From Sialis fuliginosa (lineage: Eukaryota; Arthropoda; Insecta; Megaloptera; Sialidae): a stretch of DNA of 64,000 bases. Made by a program: the position numbers and the translations under genes. Shown here piece by piece: positions 13,601-24,812 of the stretch. Under the pieces are notes generated by a model, which was not told the DNA's origin, searched no databases, and saw nothing but the letters and a program-made list of their open reading frames with translations. The stretch is taken from positions 12,288,267-12,352,266 of the forward strand of contig OY540809.1 in the NCBI GenBank assembly GCA_961205875.1, written 5' to 3'. Position 1 is the stretch's first letter, and each line of letters begins with the position of its first letter.

Positions 13601-14197
13601 TTATGTTTTTTCTCCGGTAATGGACAAAGTAAACCCAGTAATGGGCACCCAATGATTACAAAATGATTAGTACTACGACACTAAAAGTTATAAAATAAAG
13701 AATTATAAAAGTTGAAACAATGCATAGATTACAGTAATAATTAATTTAAATGTTCGCCATTTGACACCCACTCGTCGATTGTCATCAAATGAAGCTGTTT
13801 TACAGTTAAGTGTCTATACATTATGATTCAGTAATGTCAGTAATCAAATATCAACTAATATTTCTAATTTATTACATTTCATAAAACAAATGTCCAACAT
13901 TGGGGTATTATCCAAGACTGGTGCCAGTACCTTATCTGAAATTATTCCGACCCCTGAAGCCAAAACCGTATCCGAAATAAATGGTTTTTCTAAAGCCCCA
14001 GGACACGAATTGCGGGAAAATATTAATTTTCGTGAACATTGGAAAATTAATAAACCTATATACATAAATGTATAAGGAAGGATTTATAATTTGCATATAT
14101 TATTATATATATTATAATAAAGGTTTCGTCATACCTGCAGATATGTTGGAGTCTGTTGTTTTTCATTATTTTTCGTACTTTCATTTTCTGCTGCCAT
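4636..14197 (-). CDS. Tret1-like facilitated sugar (trehalose) transporter, MFS, 5 coding exons
   Basis: Coding exons, in transcription order, are 14197-14135, 13345-13210, 10696-10505, 6563-6415 and 5832-4636. All borders are GT/AG and the frame closes to 578 aa. The product is a 12-TM sugar porter of the plasma membrane. MFS landmarks are present: NVGYSAIALPTL in TM1, DRMGRKWG after TM2, GLGTGL into TM4, VSEISSPKMRG, PESPVWL (about residues 206-212) ending TM6, KRYGRRPP after TM8, EIYPTQVRGL, and LPETKGKTLLEIE at the C-terminus. The TM6-TM7 cytoplasmic loop is long and charged. The loop before TM10 is unusually long, with three N-glycosylation sequons (NAT, NGT, NMS). The start ATG at 14197 lies 8 nt inside an exon preceded by a good acceptor (TTTGCAG at 14206-14212), so a non-coding 5' exon is expected upstream. 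Introns carry many transposon copies. Family assignment is sure; substrate (trehalose or glucose) is inference. Confidence 0.93.
5881..6367. mobile_element. MITE filling most of transporter intron 4
   Basis: The left end (TTTAAATCATAGAGATAATA) and the right end, read in reverse, match over about 35 bp. The intron is 5833-6414, so the element makes up about 487 of its 582 bp. It has no coding capacity. Confidence 0.7.
6820..7050 (+). repeat. Degenerate interspersed repeat family B
   Basis: Diverged match to the 3' part of the copy at 9540-10390: the TTCAGTGGTTAATGAGTTCTG, AAAGTGTTTGTTATGA, AAATTTTGAAATCG and CAAAGCTTCC blocks occur in the same order. It lies in transporter intron 3. Confidence 0.5.
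7252..7499 (+). repeat. Interspersed repeat family A (TACCCGCGACTTCG)
   Basis: It begins near TGTTACCCGCGACTTCGT and ends near GTAACAAACAGACAG...TTATAATATTAGTGT. Other copies are at 29483-30148 (+), 37384-37548 (+), 23116-23290 (-) and 35177-35470 (-). A conserved head, a variable tail ending in ATAATATTA and frequent 5' or internal truncation suggest a SINE-like or LINE-tail retroelement; the class is inferred. Confidence 0.7.
7782..8247. mobile_element. Foldback MITE with about 50-bp TIRs
   Basis: The left arm (TTATTTTAAGCAAAAAACTT ... CGGAAATTCTTCTTCTTGAGG) mirrors the right arm (CCTCATGAAGAATTTCCGG ... TTTTTTGCTTAAAATAA). A second, inner inverted pair (ATAATCGGTTTAGTATTA against AATACTAAACCGATTAT) lies at about 7926 and 8092. 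A 65-codon ORF inside is not considered a gene. Confidence 0.7.
8317..8696. mobile_element. hAT-type MITE, 380 bp, perfect 8-bp target duplication
   Basis: TIRs are CAGGGCTTCGAACCG and CGGTTCGAAGCCCTG. Both flanks read GTATATAC (8309-8316 and 8697-8704). The interior has several direct and inverted copies of an ACCGGAACGAAAACCG-like unit near both ends, of the kind that can serve as subterminal transposase sites. It lies in transporter intron 3. Confidence 0.88.
9540..10390 (+). repeat. Interspersed repeat family B, longest copy
   Basis: Shared blocks with 23300-23965 (-), 18600-19090 (-) and 55545-55665 (-) include GCAAATGCACAATGCTTCC, ATTGTTCAATAATTAATTA (complement), GTCAAAATGACATTTAATAT, a CACACACAGACAGACATAC tract and AAGCTTCTCGTATCTTCG. 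No reading frame survives. It ends about 110 bp before transporter exon 3. Class unknown. Confidence 0.65.
10829..11395 (+). repeat. Tandem duplication, two units of about 285 bp
   Basis: Unit 1 (10829-11116) and unit 2 (11118-11395) share the GTTCRTTATAATTTTCA, GGGGACGCTCTGATMACGAC, CGTGACTRAAGGGTTAAAATC and TCCCACTCAATGGGGTAA blocks in the same order. Unit 2 runs into a tail (11430-11540) with CCGTATACCAAATATCATCT and GAGGACAGACATGGCG, a transposon-like 3' sequence. It lies in transporter intron 2. Confidence 0.75.
11830..12130 (+). repeat. Interspersed repeat with (TCTG)n tract
   Basis: TGTCCGTCTGTCTGTCTGTC followed by TAAGCGCTGTAACTCAAAT is a layout typical of mobile-element tails in insect introns. 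No second copy was identified in the window, so this is inference. Confidence 0.35.
12320..12800 (+). pseudogene. Mariner transposase 5' fragment
   Basis: The start matches the terminal sequence of the mariner at 42525, read in reverse (GGGCTGAAAAATCTTTGGCC, then TGACATACAGATG). The reading frame from about 12480 encodes the helix-turn-helix N-terminus of a mariner transposase (VQTKKWLDKCYG, TNSTIKHWFAEL), then breaks at TGA 12661. Further mariner-like sequence follows (LNNRKVNVSELAN, SKNEV). The catalytic half is missing. It lies in transporter intron 2, on the strand opposite to the host gene. Confidence 0.75.
13409..13936. mobile_element. TIR element of family D in transporter intron 1
   Basis: The left end (ATAATGTACTGGCTCCAGTC) and right end (GACTGGTGCCAGTACCTTAT) are reverse complements with few mismatches. 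A related element lies at 44220-44605 in the opposite orientation, sharing the AAACAAACTATATTTGCGG (complement) and TTACTGGGTTTACTTT blocks. It occupies about two thirds of the intron. Confidence 0.65.
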
Positions 14198-14205
14198 TAT
14201 TGTAT

Positions 14206-17200
14206 CTGCAAATAATTAGAGCATAAGTATTAAATGTTTTTACAATTAATATTACTAGTTATGTATATTACATGCCCCTGTCAAATCTCATGTTTATAAT
14301 TTCGAATAAAATAAAACAGCAAATAGAAAAATCAATAATAATATGTTTACTAAACTTCGTGATACCAAAAATCCATTATTTTAAAAACATTCTCAACAAT
14401 AATTTCAACTCACGAAATGGTTTCAGAAGACAATCAAATAAAATTGGTTGAATTAACTTTTAAACAAACATACATAAAATTTCAACTGATAAGTTTTTAA
14501 AATAAAATAACTTATTTTATATAAGTTATTGAAATCTTATCAGATATTTTGTCGGAAATAACAACTCAGGTCGATTAAATGGACTCGAAAGTACAAATGG
14601 ATCCAGAACCAGTTCTTAAATAAATATAGGTATTCAACGACTTGTGTTTATCATTAGGTTAGAATCCATATGTTAATAATTAACTCTAATAAGAGATTAA
14701 AGATAACAGATTGAATACGAATAGGTAGGTAATGTTTTAGGAAGGTATATGTGGCATTCCACGCCAACATTACTACCCATATTTTTGATTTCGACGATAG
14801 ATAGATAGAGAGCCAAGTAATAGTCTAATCAAATTAAATATTCAAATGGAATAAATATTCGGCTGAATAATTTTAGTGCCGATCAATGACTAATGAAGTC
14901 CTTAAAAAAATATTAAATTTGCAAGGTTGTGGACCCCTGGGAAATCGAGAAATATACAAAATAAAAACAAAAAAACTTGACCACCGCTTATGTTTAAATC
15001 ATCGATCCAGCGAAAACGATGTGAGCTAGAGCAAAACTGAACAGGACTCATTTGATAGAGAATGAAATTTCCTATAAAAAATAATAAAGTTCATGTCTCT
15101 AAAGTTAATAGTTTTTGAGTGATGGTCGTCGAAAATCTCATGACTAAAATGTAATTTTTGATAAATATCGCTTTATGACCCGATCAGCTGTAAAACGGAA
15201 TATTGGTATTTAACGATTAATAAAAAATTTCAAAAAATTCACTGTTTAACTAGATACTATAGGGAAATTATTTATGGGTTCAAAAATGGTTTTCACTATA
15301 TGAGCTACATCAAGAGATTTTTTTTGTAATTTTTTGGTATTACGTATTTTAAAAACTATCCAACGTAGAATAAAACAATATAATGCATTTTATAGGTGAT
15401 TTTATTCTTTGCAAATTGAATCTCTTGATATGAAGTTGTAAGTATAAACGTTTGCCCACAATGTTTAAATAAACACAAAATAATGCATTTTACAACATGA
15501 AAAAAAAGATTGCTATATATGGATTGATTATTTCAACAAGTATGTATATTAACAAATATTTTTACAGTTTTTCACTTATATCTTTCAAAGTATATGTTAG
15601 ATTTCAAATTTTATTACATCATTGATTTCATATTTTAAAATGGCACAAATTAAATAATTATGGGTATCAATTTTTTATATGTGCTAGCAGTGTTTACTAA
15701 TGTTAAAATCCCGCACGTACCGCTTTTGAGAATTAAGTGTTACCGGCGTACCCCCGGGTGTATCCTTAAGGGCAGACTAGGGGGAGGGAAGGGGTAATTT
15801 TTGAAATAATGCATTAAAAATCGCAAGAAGTCACTAATAACAGTTACAGAGAATTACTATATTTACAATAATACCTTTTACAAAATTTTTGTCACACTCA
15901 CAGTTACGAGATAAACTAATTACACCCTTATTTTCACAATTGCGCCAAAAAGGCATCGTTCACAGTCCTGAAAACTCACAATCTGTATTAGACTCAAAAC
16001 CGACGAAACCCTCTTAAAAAATCGCTGCCTACCCAAAATGCACGGTTGCCATATTTTTTACGATGCTTTGACTGTACTAAATATCAAATAGTAATTTTTA
16101 TTACTCATTTTTGAGAATCTTTTAAAGCGATACTCTCGGTGAGACACAAAGTTTAATATATGTACAATGTATGTACATATATCTATATATATGTGCATTT
16201 TTGCATACAATACATATGTATGTATCCGTAAGATTTTATTTTTATTTAAATTCATGTATATTTTATTTAATAATTACTTAATTTAAATTTATAAGTGGAA
16301 ATAAAGATAATGCTGCACAAATATGTACAGTTGCTTTGTGCAACTGTGAGTGTTTTTTTTTTCAACACTATTTGTGCAATTAAGTAAATTAAACGATATC
16401 GACAAGATTAGAGAAAAGGCTTAATTTCATAAAATATATCTCATATTATGATTTTATTATATTTACATTAAGTCTTACTACAATACAATATTAAAATACA
16501 TTGTATATTATTTTTGCTATTACTATCTATATTTTGTGAGACAATTTAGACCTTAGTTTAATTTAATAAAAGATTGCCTGGTTTCTTATTTTTATTTTTG
16601 TAATTGTTTAAAAAAATATTTATCAACCCAAACGGATGAATTTGCTGGAGGGGATTCATTTTAGTGTGTCTATGTATGTATCTATATATATTATAAAACG
16701 CGACGTCTATCAGTCTGTCCGTTAGTGCGCTTAAAAATTGAGAAACACTTTTCCGATTTACGTGTTTTTGTTTTGTTTTTTTAATTCATAGATATATTCT
16801 TTGCCCAGGTTATAGTATATATTTTGTTACATTAGGTAACATAAGGAATAAGTAGTGACGATAATAGTAAATCAAGTCGGAAAAAACGCTGCCTAACTGT
16901 TAAATATTGAACAAAATAATATAGTAAAGAATTATGTAGAATCAAAAGATCTAAAATAAACTCCGCTATACCATATATCTAACTTTTATATTTAAGCCGC
17001 AATTATTGCTATTATGTTACAAAGAAAATTTAAAATGTTTAGGTTCTATTTACGAGGATTAATGACCTTCAAAACAATAATCCTTATCGAAATAAATGAT
17101 TTCATCGTCGGTCTTATATCCTAAACAATAATTCCGTAGTCCACGCGAGCGAAACTGCAGGCATAGCTAGTCATTCATCACCACAATATTACAAAATCTA

Positions 17201-17979
17201 TTAATCTGCAAAACTCTCTCGAGGCCTGATAAAAAATATCAAGAATAAATGTAGAATTGATAGTATAATTTTTTCCCTCATCAGAACAAGAATTATTTAA
17301 TATTCTACACTCTCTTCGCACATTATTCTGATTTTAATCTTTGAAAAACAAATATTGCATCTTGTAAATTATGACCCAAATAATCATCAGTCTATTCATG
17401 TTTTCATATCAAAAATACAGATTGTTTAATTGACCCTCCATGACAACTGATACAAAATCATGACGAACGAATTTACTGACAAACAGATTAATTAATGCGT
17501 TTCTATCCTCACATCTGCGTACGAACTAGTTTTAATTGTCAACAATTAATCATACGAGCCGAAAGAGGTCTGTGTTATCAACTTGATCAATATTTAATTA
17601 ACTTGTTAAATAAATGCATCTTAATCTTAAATTTATGTTATTAGTGTTTTTTATATTTGTGTTCCGTGCCAAAATCGAATTTATTTCATAAGTGTTCCTT
17701 TTTTCCAATTTCGGAACGAAATATTAAAAAGAAAAAAAGTCTGATAACTTTATAAAAAAATTGTTTTTCAATATTTTTTTTTGAACTATCTATTGTTAGT
17801 ACCCTCTCCTCTTTACATCGGGACTTTACGCACTTCTCTAATTTTCCTTCGGAGTCATTCATTAAATTCGTTCGCAAAAAAGGAGGAGGGGGTCTGAACA
17901 AACGTGACGTGATGCACAGTTTTAAATACCTATATCAATTTTATTCCTTTTTTTAATCTATGAATAAATGAGAATAATT
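14206..17979. other. Upstream of the transporter: AT-rich, no gene seen
   Basis: No coding exon, RNA gene or complete mobile element was recognised. A GC-richer patch at 15710-15800 (CGTACCCCCGGGTGTATCC) looks like a fragment of a DNA transposon but its partner end was not found. Confidence 0.35.
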
Positions 17980-18115
17980 AAAGCCTTTATAAACCACCCA
18001 ATTTGACATCCAATCTGCAGGATCCTACTTACTATATCTAACAGTACCCGATTTACTCCTACTCTACCTCCCTACAAATCGGCCCGGCAGATTGGGTGGT
18101 GTATAGAGGCCTCTA
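17980..18115. mobile_element. Small MITE (AGGCCTCTATACACCACCC ends)
   Basis: The left end (AAGCCTTTATAAACCACCCA) and right end (TGGGTGGTGTATAGAGGCC) are imperfect inverted repeats with a second CAATCTGCAGG / CCCGGCAGATTG pair inside. A relative starts at 22974. No coding sequence. Confidence 0.6.
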
Positions 18116-18317
18116 CACATAATGTTTGGATGTTACTAATAAAACTAATAATCATAAAAATAAATATCCATTTTATCCATTTATCTATATATCCATTTTA
18201 AGCTAATGTTACTTGAATAATTAAAATACAATTAAAAAATATATATATATTTAAATTTAAATTATAAATTTAAATATATTTTTCTTAACTGCGGCCATGA
18301 ACTTTTTATCTGGACAG

Positions 18318-19240
18318 GTGCATCTAACTCGACGATGGTCAACTCGGCGACGCGAGCGACGGTCAAACTCGACGACGGTCAATTCGGCGATAATAATTAT
18401 TATTATTAAATATATTTTTTATCTAGAATTTGCCCGTGGTTTCACCCGCGTGTATTATGTATAAAATAGTTTTATCTACGGGAGGAATGGGGGAATGAAG
18501 TAAGAATGGAAAAAATAATACTTATTTTTTAAATAAAAAATATTAGAAACAGCAATTCTGCCAAAAAATACAAATAAATTGGTAAAATTAGCAATTTTTA
18601 TAATGTTTGTTATATCTTGGTCGGATGGTTGGGTGGGGTGACACCCCAAAATATTAATTTTTTCAAGATATCTCAAGAACGACACATGTTACATGAAAAT
18701 TTTATAGAATATTTTTTGTAGAGCATTAAATTTCCTATAATATGGGTCTACAACGTTTGTTGTAAAATATTCCCTTACAAAGATTTATCTCAATTTATTT
18801 TAAAAATACGTGTTTTATTTTTCTGAATTGATATTTGCTTGGATATATTAAATGTCATTTTGACGTTTTAAATGTCATTTTGACATTTGCATAAATTTAG
18901 ATTTGGATTGAAATTGTCAAAAAATTAAAAATATATGAAAAAATATTAAAAATATTTTTTCATATATTTTTAATTTTTAATATTTTTAATATTTTTTAGT
19001 AAAATTGTATAAAAATTAAATGGTTGGCTAATTCCAGGTACTTTATATTAACACGAGGAAGCACTGTGCATTTACTTGGCAGATGTTTTTTACTGGTTAT
19101 TGTTCGATTTGAATTAAAAACAACGTATTATTAGTACAAATTTTTATACACGGGTGAACCTGCAGGTAAATTTTAGTTAAAAAAATATTTCCTAATAATA
19201 TTTTTTTTCGCTGAGTTGGATGCACCGAGTTGACGCGTAC
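18318..19240. mobile_element. Possible TIR element with TCAACTCGGCGACG repeats
   Basis: The left part has repeated AACTCG(A/G)CGACG units after GGTGCATCTAACTCGACG. The right part, read in reverse, gives GTCAACTCGGTGCATCCAACTC. The interior contains a minus-strand family B copy (18600-19090). Ends are approximate. Confidence 0.4.
18600..19090 (-). repeat. Interspersed repeat family B, partial
   Basis: Matches the 9690-10060 part of the long copy in reverse: the AAGATATCTCAAGAACGACA, AATGTCATTTTGACGTTT, CACTGTGCATTTACTTGGCA blocks. An A/T palindrome (AAAAAATATTAAAAATATTTTTT) at about 18938 is private to this copy. Confidence 0.6.
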
Positions 19241-20444
19241 CCACCCTTTATAGTGTTTATAGGGTTATACCTGCTTCCCAAAAGAAAAAAATAATAAAGT
19301 ATAGAACAAATGGTTATTGTTTCCTGTTGCTATTTGGTGTAAATTTACATCCCAACTGCCTTAATTGTACAAAAATATTATCTACAATTTGTATGAAGCG
19401 GTATACCGAATATTACATTGACATTTTATAAATGAACATATTTTTCCTTTATTTTACTTGCCGCTACTTTATGATAAAACGTATACTATACACATTTTGA
19501 CCCAGCTTGCCCTTTACTTAAATAAAAGATAGTTGATTAGTTCTTATATGCTTTTTCGAAGAGGACACCCCTATATTTTGACATTGCACAAAATTAGTGA
19601 ACGGAACGAATAAAAAATAATCACATATTGCATAGAATAACAATTATTATCAGTTTATACATATAAATGAGGAAGTATCTAATATATTTAATAAATATAC
19701 ATATATAATACATAAACACAATATTGATGGTTTTCAAATAAAACGTTTTTGAAAGTCCAAAATATCTAATTATTTTATTCAGTGTCTTGGAAAAATGAAG
19801 CCGTAAAATTTAATTTCAAAAATTGTTGTTAATTTTACACAAAAACACGATTCTGTAATAAAAAATGGGGGCTCTCATTAAAAGGGTATTTTGAACTGAT
19901 GTTTTCTCAAAACATACGTTTTTTTTAGAACACTGAATATTTCGGCGGGGGGGGGGTCGTCCCCAAAACCCCCTCCCGTTACTACGCCACTGACCAAGGT
20001 ATTCCGTTAAATTTTCAGGATTTGTGAAGTGTTCTGTCGCAAGAAAAGTTTGGGAAACGCTGTCTTAGAGAAACCGTAATTACTTCGAGTTATATAGGGT
20101 TCAAAGGCAGTAAAGGGACAGACATTTTCTTCGATTTATAGAAATTCTACTTTTACTTCTTAATCCCACCATTCAATTAATTAATATACAATCATTTACC
20201 TTGTACAAGTTACAAACTATGTATATATAAATATTATATTTATAATTGTACGTCATATATTATAGTTTTATTTAAACTATTTTAAATAAATATTACTACC
20301 TGAAATTATATTTATTTATTTATACATTCATAAATTTTCGATAAATAAGTAGGTACATATTTATTTAATTTTTATAACAAACAATTTTTAATGTTGCCGA
20401 AATTATAATGCAATAAAAATGACTACAAATTAATATATACTCAC

Positions 20445-20556
20445 ATTAAATAACAAATTCGGATAGATAAAGTAGCCGCAATCAGAAGATAACACACTGT
20501 ATATATCTATATTTAAAGTTAACACATGTTCACTTATTGAGAGCCCATTCACAACT
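20445..20556 (-). promoter_or_regulatory. Candidate transporter promoter and non-coding first exon
   Basis: On the minus strand an initiator-like TCAGTT (A at 20556) is followed by a short stretch ending in a good donor, AAT|GTGAGT at 20445/20444. It could join the 5'UTR acceptor at 14206. No TATA box at -30 and no DPE at +28 is seen. Only position and splice signals support this. Confidence 0.22.
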
Positions 20557-20984
20557 GACGTAAAATTGTCCGTGAAGAATTTTAAATTCTAATACCTGTT
20601 CACTGTGCCTTCTCAGTAAAACCTTAACTAATACTTAAAATCACGACTAACACTCTAACACCATAGCTTCTCTGTATGTACTTTATACATGAAATTATCA
20701 ATGTACACTGTTAAAAATTAATATTATATTATTTATCCATCTGTCCATCTATATGTACAAATATGTTTTATCGATTGATAAAAAAATGATAAAGTAATAA
20801 ATAATTTTCTGAAGATATCTTACGTTTTATAAAATATTTTTTTATATTAAATTAAATCGTATGCATTATAATTTATTACTATTTGTGAACTTCCTAGTTC
20901 AGTATTTATTATCATAAACATATAAATATCATGAATATGAGTGTAGCTATCACGAGGCAACGGACTGTTTACTTAAAATATTAC

Positions 20985-21260
20985 TGTAATGTCCGGTATT
21001 ATAAATAAAAGAAGTTAACAAAATTTGTTAGCTAAAAAGCATTTTTATTTCAAGTGGGGTATCAAACCTATATGACATTTTCTTGAAGTGTTTGACAAGT
21101 TTCTCGCAGGCGCGGTAAGTAATTACCAACGGTATTAAAATAGTGGTAATATTATGAAAATTATTTTGTACGCTCAGAGTATCACTGATCTAAATTTTAA
21201 AATGATTAAAAAAAACAAAGAATTAATACTCCGCTGTAAGTATTTGTTAGCTAACATTTT
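20985..21260. repeat. CCGGTATTATAA element fragment
   Basis: TGTCCGGTATTATAAATAAAAG and an AAATTTGTTAGCTAA block resemble the terminus of the element at 63677-64000 and a piece at 55690-55745. The far end is not recognised. Confidence 0.35.
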
Positions 21261-21617
21261 ATTAGCTTCAAATAAAATATCACCAACTCAAATATGAATT
21301 CCTAAAATGATATACTTTACCGAATGAACAATTGATTTTAAGAAATATAAACATACCTACAAAAAAGCGATTAAATATTTTTTATTTTATTTTTTTACTT
21401 AATCTGACGCATTTAACACTAACTAAACCAACAAATTAAATAAAATCCTTATCATAGACATAGAGCATGGACCCCGCATCTGATTTGAAGACAGAGTTAT
21501 CACAAAACAAAGAGATAGAGCATGCATTGGGCTTAATTAAACATGAGTGTACAAAAGATATGTATTTGGTTGGGTTATATCTCTATCTTCATTTTTATGA
21601 ACTAAATTCCCGGGAAA

Positions 21618-21930
21618 AATTTTTAGATCTGATCAAATCAGATTTTGATAAATCTGTATTTTGAAACAAAATCATATTTTTCACTGGTTTTTGATCTGTG
21701 GGGACCTACAAAGATCTACAACGATCCATACAAAGATCTCTGAAGATCGTTGTAGATCGTGATAGAATTAATTTTCAACGTTTTAATCTATATCACGATC
21801 TACAACAACTTTCAGAGATCTCTGTAGACCGTTGTAGACCTTTGCTAGTATCCACAGATCAAAAACCAGTGACAAAATATGATTTTGTCTCAAAATACAG
21901 ATCTGTCAAGATCTCATAAGATCTAAAAAA
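21618..21930. repeat. About 310-bp foldback rich in GATC
   Basis: Arms 21618-21768 and 21783-21930 are reverse complements over roughly 150 bp with a very short centre. Paired blocks include ACTGGTTTTTGATCTGTGG, GATCGTTGTAGATCGTGAT and ACAAAATCATATTTT. About a dozen GATC sites occur. It follows a CATAGACATAGAGCATGGAC segment (21453) shared with 49729. A 65-codon ORF running into it is not considered a gene. Confidence 0.75.
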
Positions 21931-22030
21931 TACAGAATGCGCAGTATATATCTCTATTTCTCTATTCTATACATTTTCAAGGGAAGTAGGTATATTTGTA
22001 TAGTGGTACCCTCAACAACAGACTATCTAT

Positions 22031-22584
22031 GAGTACGTTTACACAGCGCTTTAATTCCGGTTTAACTATAACCGATGTAATAAAACCGGGTGTAAAAGTC
22101 CGTGTAAATGGAACTTTACACCTGACATAACTAATCGGGTTTAGTTATGCTATTCCTCTTGGTCTACGGGAATAGCATAACTAAACCGGAATAGAGCAGG
22201 AATAAAAATGCGTGTAAACTGCATGGACATAATTATACCTATTTAGCTAACCTCAAAAAATATAAGTATCTACGGAGTATAGGGATTTCATCGTAATGCA
22301 CTTCGCATTAACATTTGAAAAAGCGTCGTCAGTTAAAATATGGTTAAAACACCTGAGATGAAGAGATGGAAAACAAAAGAAACGTGATTCGTGGGACATA
22401 AAAGAGACGAAATATTTTTGAGATTTCTTGTTGGTACACCAACGAACTTATAGCGTATTTCAAATCAGAATTATAATTCCAACTGACGTCACTTATTCTC
22501 GTATGTGTAAACAGTACCACTTGAATCGGTTTAACTACATCGGTTATAATAAAACCGGAATAAAGGCGCTGTGTAAACGTACTC
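22031..22584. mobile_element. MITE, 554 bp, TIR GAGTACGTTTACACAGCGC (copy 1)
   Basis: The TIR is GAGTACGTTTACACAGCGC at 22031 and its exact complement at 22566-22584. Inner subterminal pairs are AACCGATGTAATAAAACCG (left) and CATCGGTTATAATAAAACCG (right). A second copy is at 54093-54567. Short TAT flanks on both sides would fit a 3-bp target duplication (PIF/Harbinger-like); this is inference. Confidence 0.85.
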
Positions 22585-22973
22585 TATATTAACTAGGAGC
22601 TAGTATATTTTCAAACAAACAAAAAAGTCATCAGTCAAATTGGTAAACAAAACGGACCATCAGCCAAAGTTCACTTTTCATATACATGGATATGACATAT
22701 AGGTACTATGATACTGACAAAATGACCAAAACAATTTTTAGTAATTTAAAAATATTAACGACATTTAGGGCTTAATACCGAGACGAGAGTGCATTGTAAA
22801 ATTAGAAACCGAGACGAGTCTTTGTTCCAAAAACCGAGACAAAACGAGACTTACTTGACTCTCATCTAATGCTTGTCTATAAAAATAATTACTACAGCAT
22901 TTAAACCAGTGTTTCTAAACATTTCCATTAACAAAGTGTATAATTTGCCGAACGCTATATTAAATTAAATGTA

Positions 22974-23060
22974 AAGGCCTCTATACACCACTCAATCTGC
23001 AGGGCCGATTTGTCGGGAGGTAGAGTGGGGGTTCTTCAGATTGGGTTGTGTATAGGCAAA
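22974..23060. mobile_element. Small MITE, relative of 17980-18115
   Basis: GGCCTCTATACACCACTCAA and CAGGGCCGATTTGTCGGGAG match the other copy; the right side reads CAGATTGGGTTGTGTATAGG. Confidence 0.55.
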
Positions 23061-23115
23061 TCGGGCCGATTATTCCGCGAATTTAAACAAATTTTAGCAA
23101 AGCTGTAGTGAACGT

Positions 23116-23290
23116 TATCCATACTAATATTATTAATGCGAAAGTGTGTGTCTGTTTGTTACCTTTTCACAACTAAACCGCTGAACTGATCTTGATTAAA
23201 TTTGGTAGGAAGATAGCTTGCATCCTGAGGAAGGACATAGGCTACTTGTTTTCACTAACCTAAATTCCGCGCGAAGTAACAGCTAGTTTT
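23116..23290 (-). repeat. Interspersed repeat family A, copy 2
   Basis: Reverse orientation: starts near CATACTAATATTATTAATGC and ends near CCGCGCGAAGTAACAGCTAG. It is internally deleted relative to 7252-7499. It abuts the family B copy that follows. Confidence 0.65.
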
Positions 23291-23299
23291 CTATAATTT

Positions 23300-23965
23300 A
23301 TGTTCCATTCCATCGCAATATCGAAGATACAAGAAGCTTTGTGATCGTTTTAATACGAGACAAAAAATTGTTCTCCAATTTCAAAATTTTAAATTGATCT
23401 TTCCGTTTCAGGTCAAGACAAACACTTTTCGTTCCGTGTCTGTCTGTTGAGTGAATTCTTGTCACACTCATAACTCATGAACCACTGAACCAATATTAAT
23501 GAAACTTGATTGGATGGTTGGGACTAGCTTGTGGACGATCTCATGTGAAAATCATCAAAATCGTGTGTAAGAGCGAGGGGTGACATCACAAAATATTTAT
23601 TTTTTCATGATATCTCTTTTGTTGTAAAATATTTCCTTACAAAGATTGATCTCAATTTGCTTTAAAAAATCGTCTTTGTTTTTTTTTTAATTGATATTTA
23701 CTTTGACATATTAAATGTCGTTTTGACGTTTAAAAAAATCTAGATTTAGATTGAAATTGCCAAAAATTAAAAAACATACAAAAAAAATGCGTTTTAAGAA
23801 AAATTTCGAACTAATATTTTTTAGTAAAATTATATAATAATTAAATAGTAAACCAATTCCAGGCAATTTATCTGAACACTTTATCGGGTTTTATTTAAAT
23901 TGTTCAATAATTAATTACCTTTGATGAATTTAGCATGAGGAAGCACTGTGCATTTACTTTTTTTA
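23300..23965 (-). repeat. Interspersed repeat family B, long copy
   Basis: Reverse-orientation match to 9540-10390 over most of its length (AAGATACAAGAAGCTTTGTG through AAGCACTGTGCATTTACT). No reading frame. Confidence 0.65.
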
Positions 23966-24610
23966 TATCTTTTGTCAGAAAGATTTATTTTATATAAGTA
24001 GATATGCACCATACATACATTGACAGTATTACCTATAAGAAAGTCACAGGGCACACAGAGCAGCTTTTTTTATTTTTGATATCGATAATAAATATTTTGT
24101 ATCTTATTGATAAACACTCTTAAGTATCAACAGTTCTTGATTACGTTTATCTTCACATAACACTTATTTATTGATTAATACGTAAATATGTTTGCCATCG
24201 ATAAAAATCCCTTCTTAATAAAAAATATGTCAATCGCATAATAATAATAAACTTTACTGCAGAATAAATTTCATCATTTTATGCAAACAAAGCAGTGTAT
24301 CCTTAATAAATATTTTACAAATGGAAAATTATGTATACATATAGTCTTTGTCAATAAATAATATTAACTATAGTACAAGTTCTTAAAGTTTTTTACCCAC
24401 ACCCCATATTTGGGGAGGGGGTCATGGTCCGGGAAGTGAACAAACACATTTTTAAGTCTGAAATTTAATTTGTTTTAATTTAAAAATTTTGAGGGAGTTT
24501 CATGAACATTAAAAATGTAATACCATTTGAACTGTTAATCTGGAACAATTTTGAACCTCTATTATGATTCAGTTTATATAATTCAATACTTATATATTAA
24601 TTATATAGAA

Positions 24611-24812
24611 CAGTGGTTCTTAAAGTAGGGTCCGTGGACCCCCAAAGGTCCGTGAAACATATTTGGCATAAGTTAAAGTTTTTTTAGATTTCATTTACCA
24701 ATGATGAATTAGTATCTAACGATTTTTTTTTGTTTATCTGTGAGGAGGGGGTCCCTGAAAAATTATTGTTCAAAAGAGGGTCCCTAGATGTCATAAGTTT
24801 AAATACCGCTGT
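24611..24812. mobile_element. Possible hAT fragment (CAGTGGTTCTTAAA)
   Basis: Ends CAGTGGTTCTTAAAGTAGGG and TTTAAATACCGCTG form a weak TIR, with the GGTCCGTGGACCCCC and GGGGGTCCCTGAAAAATT blocks typical of decayed hAT elements. No clear 8-bp duplication. Confidence 0.4.
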
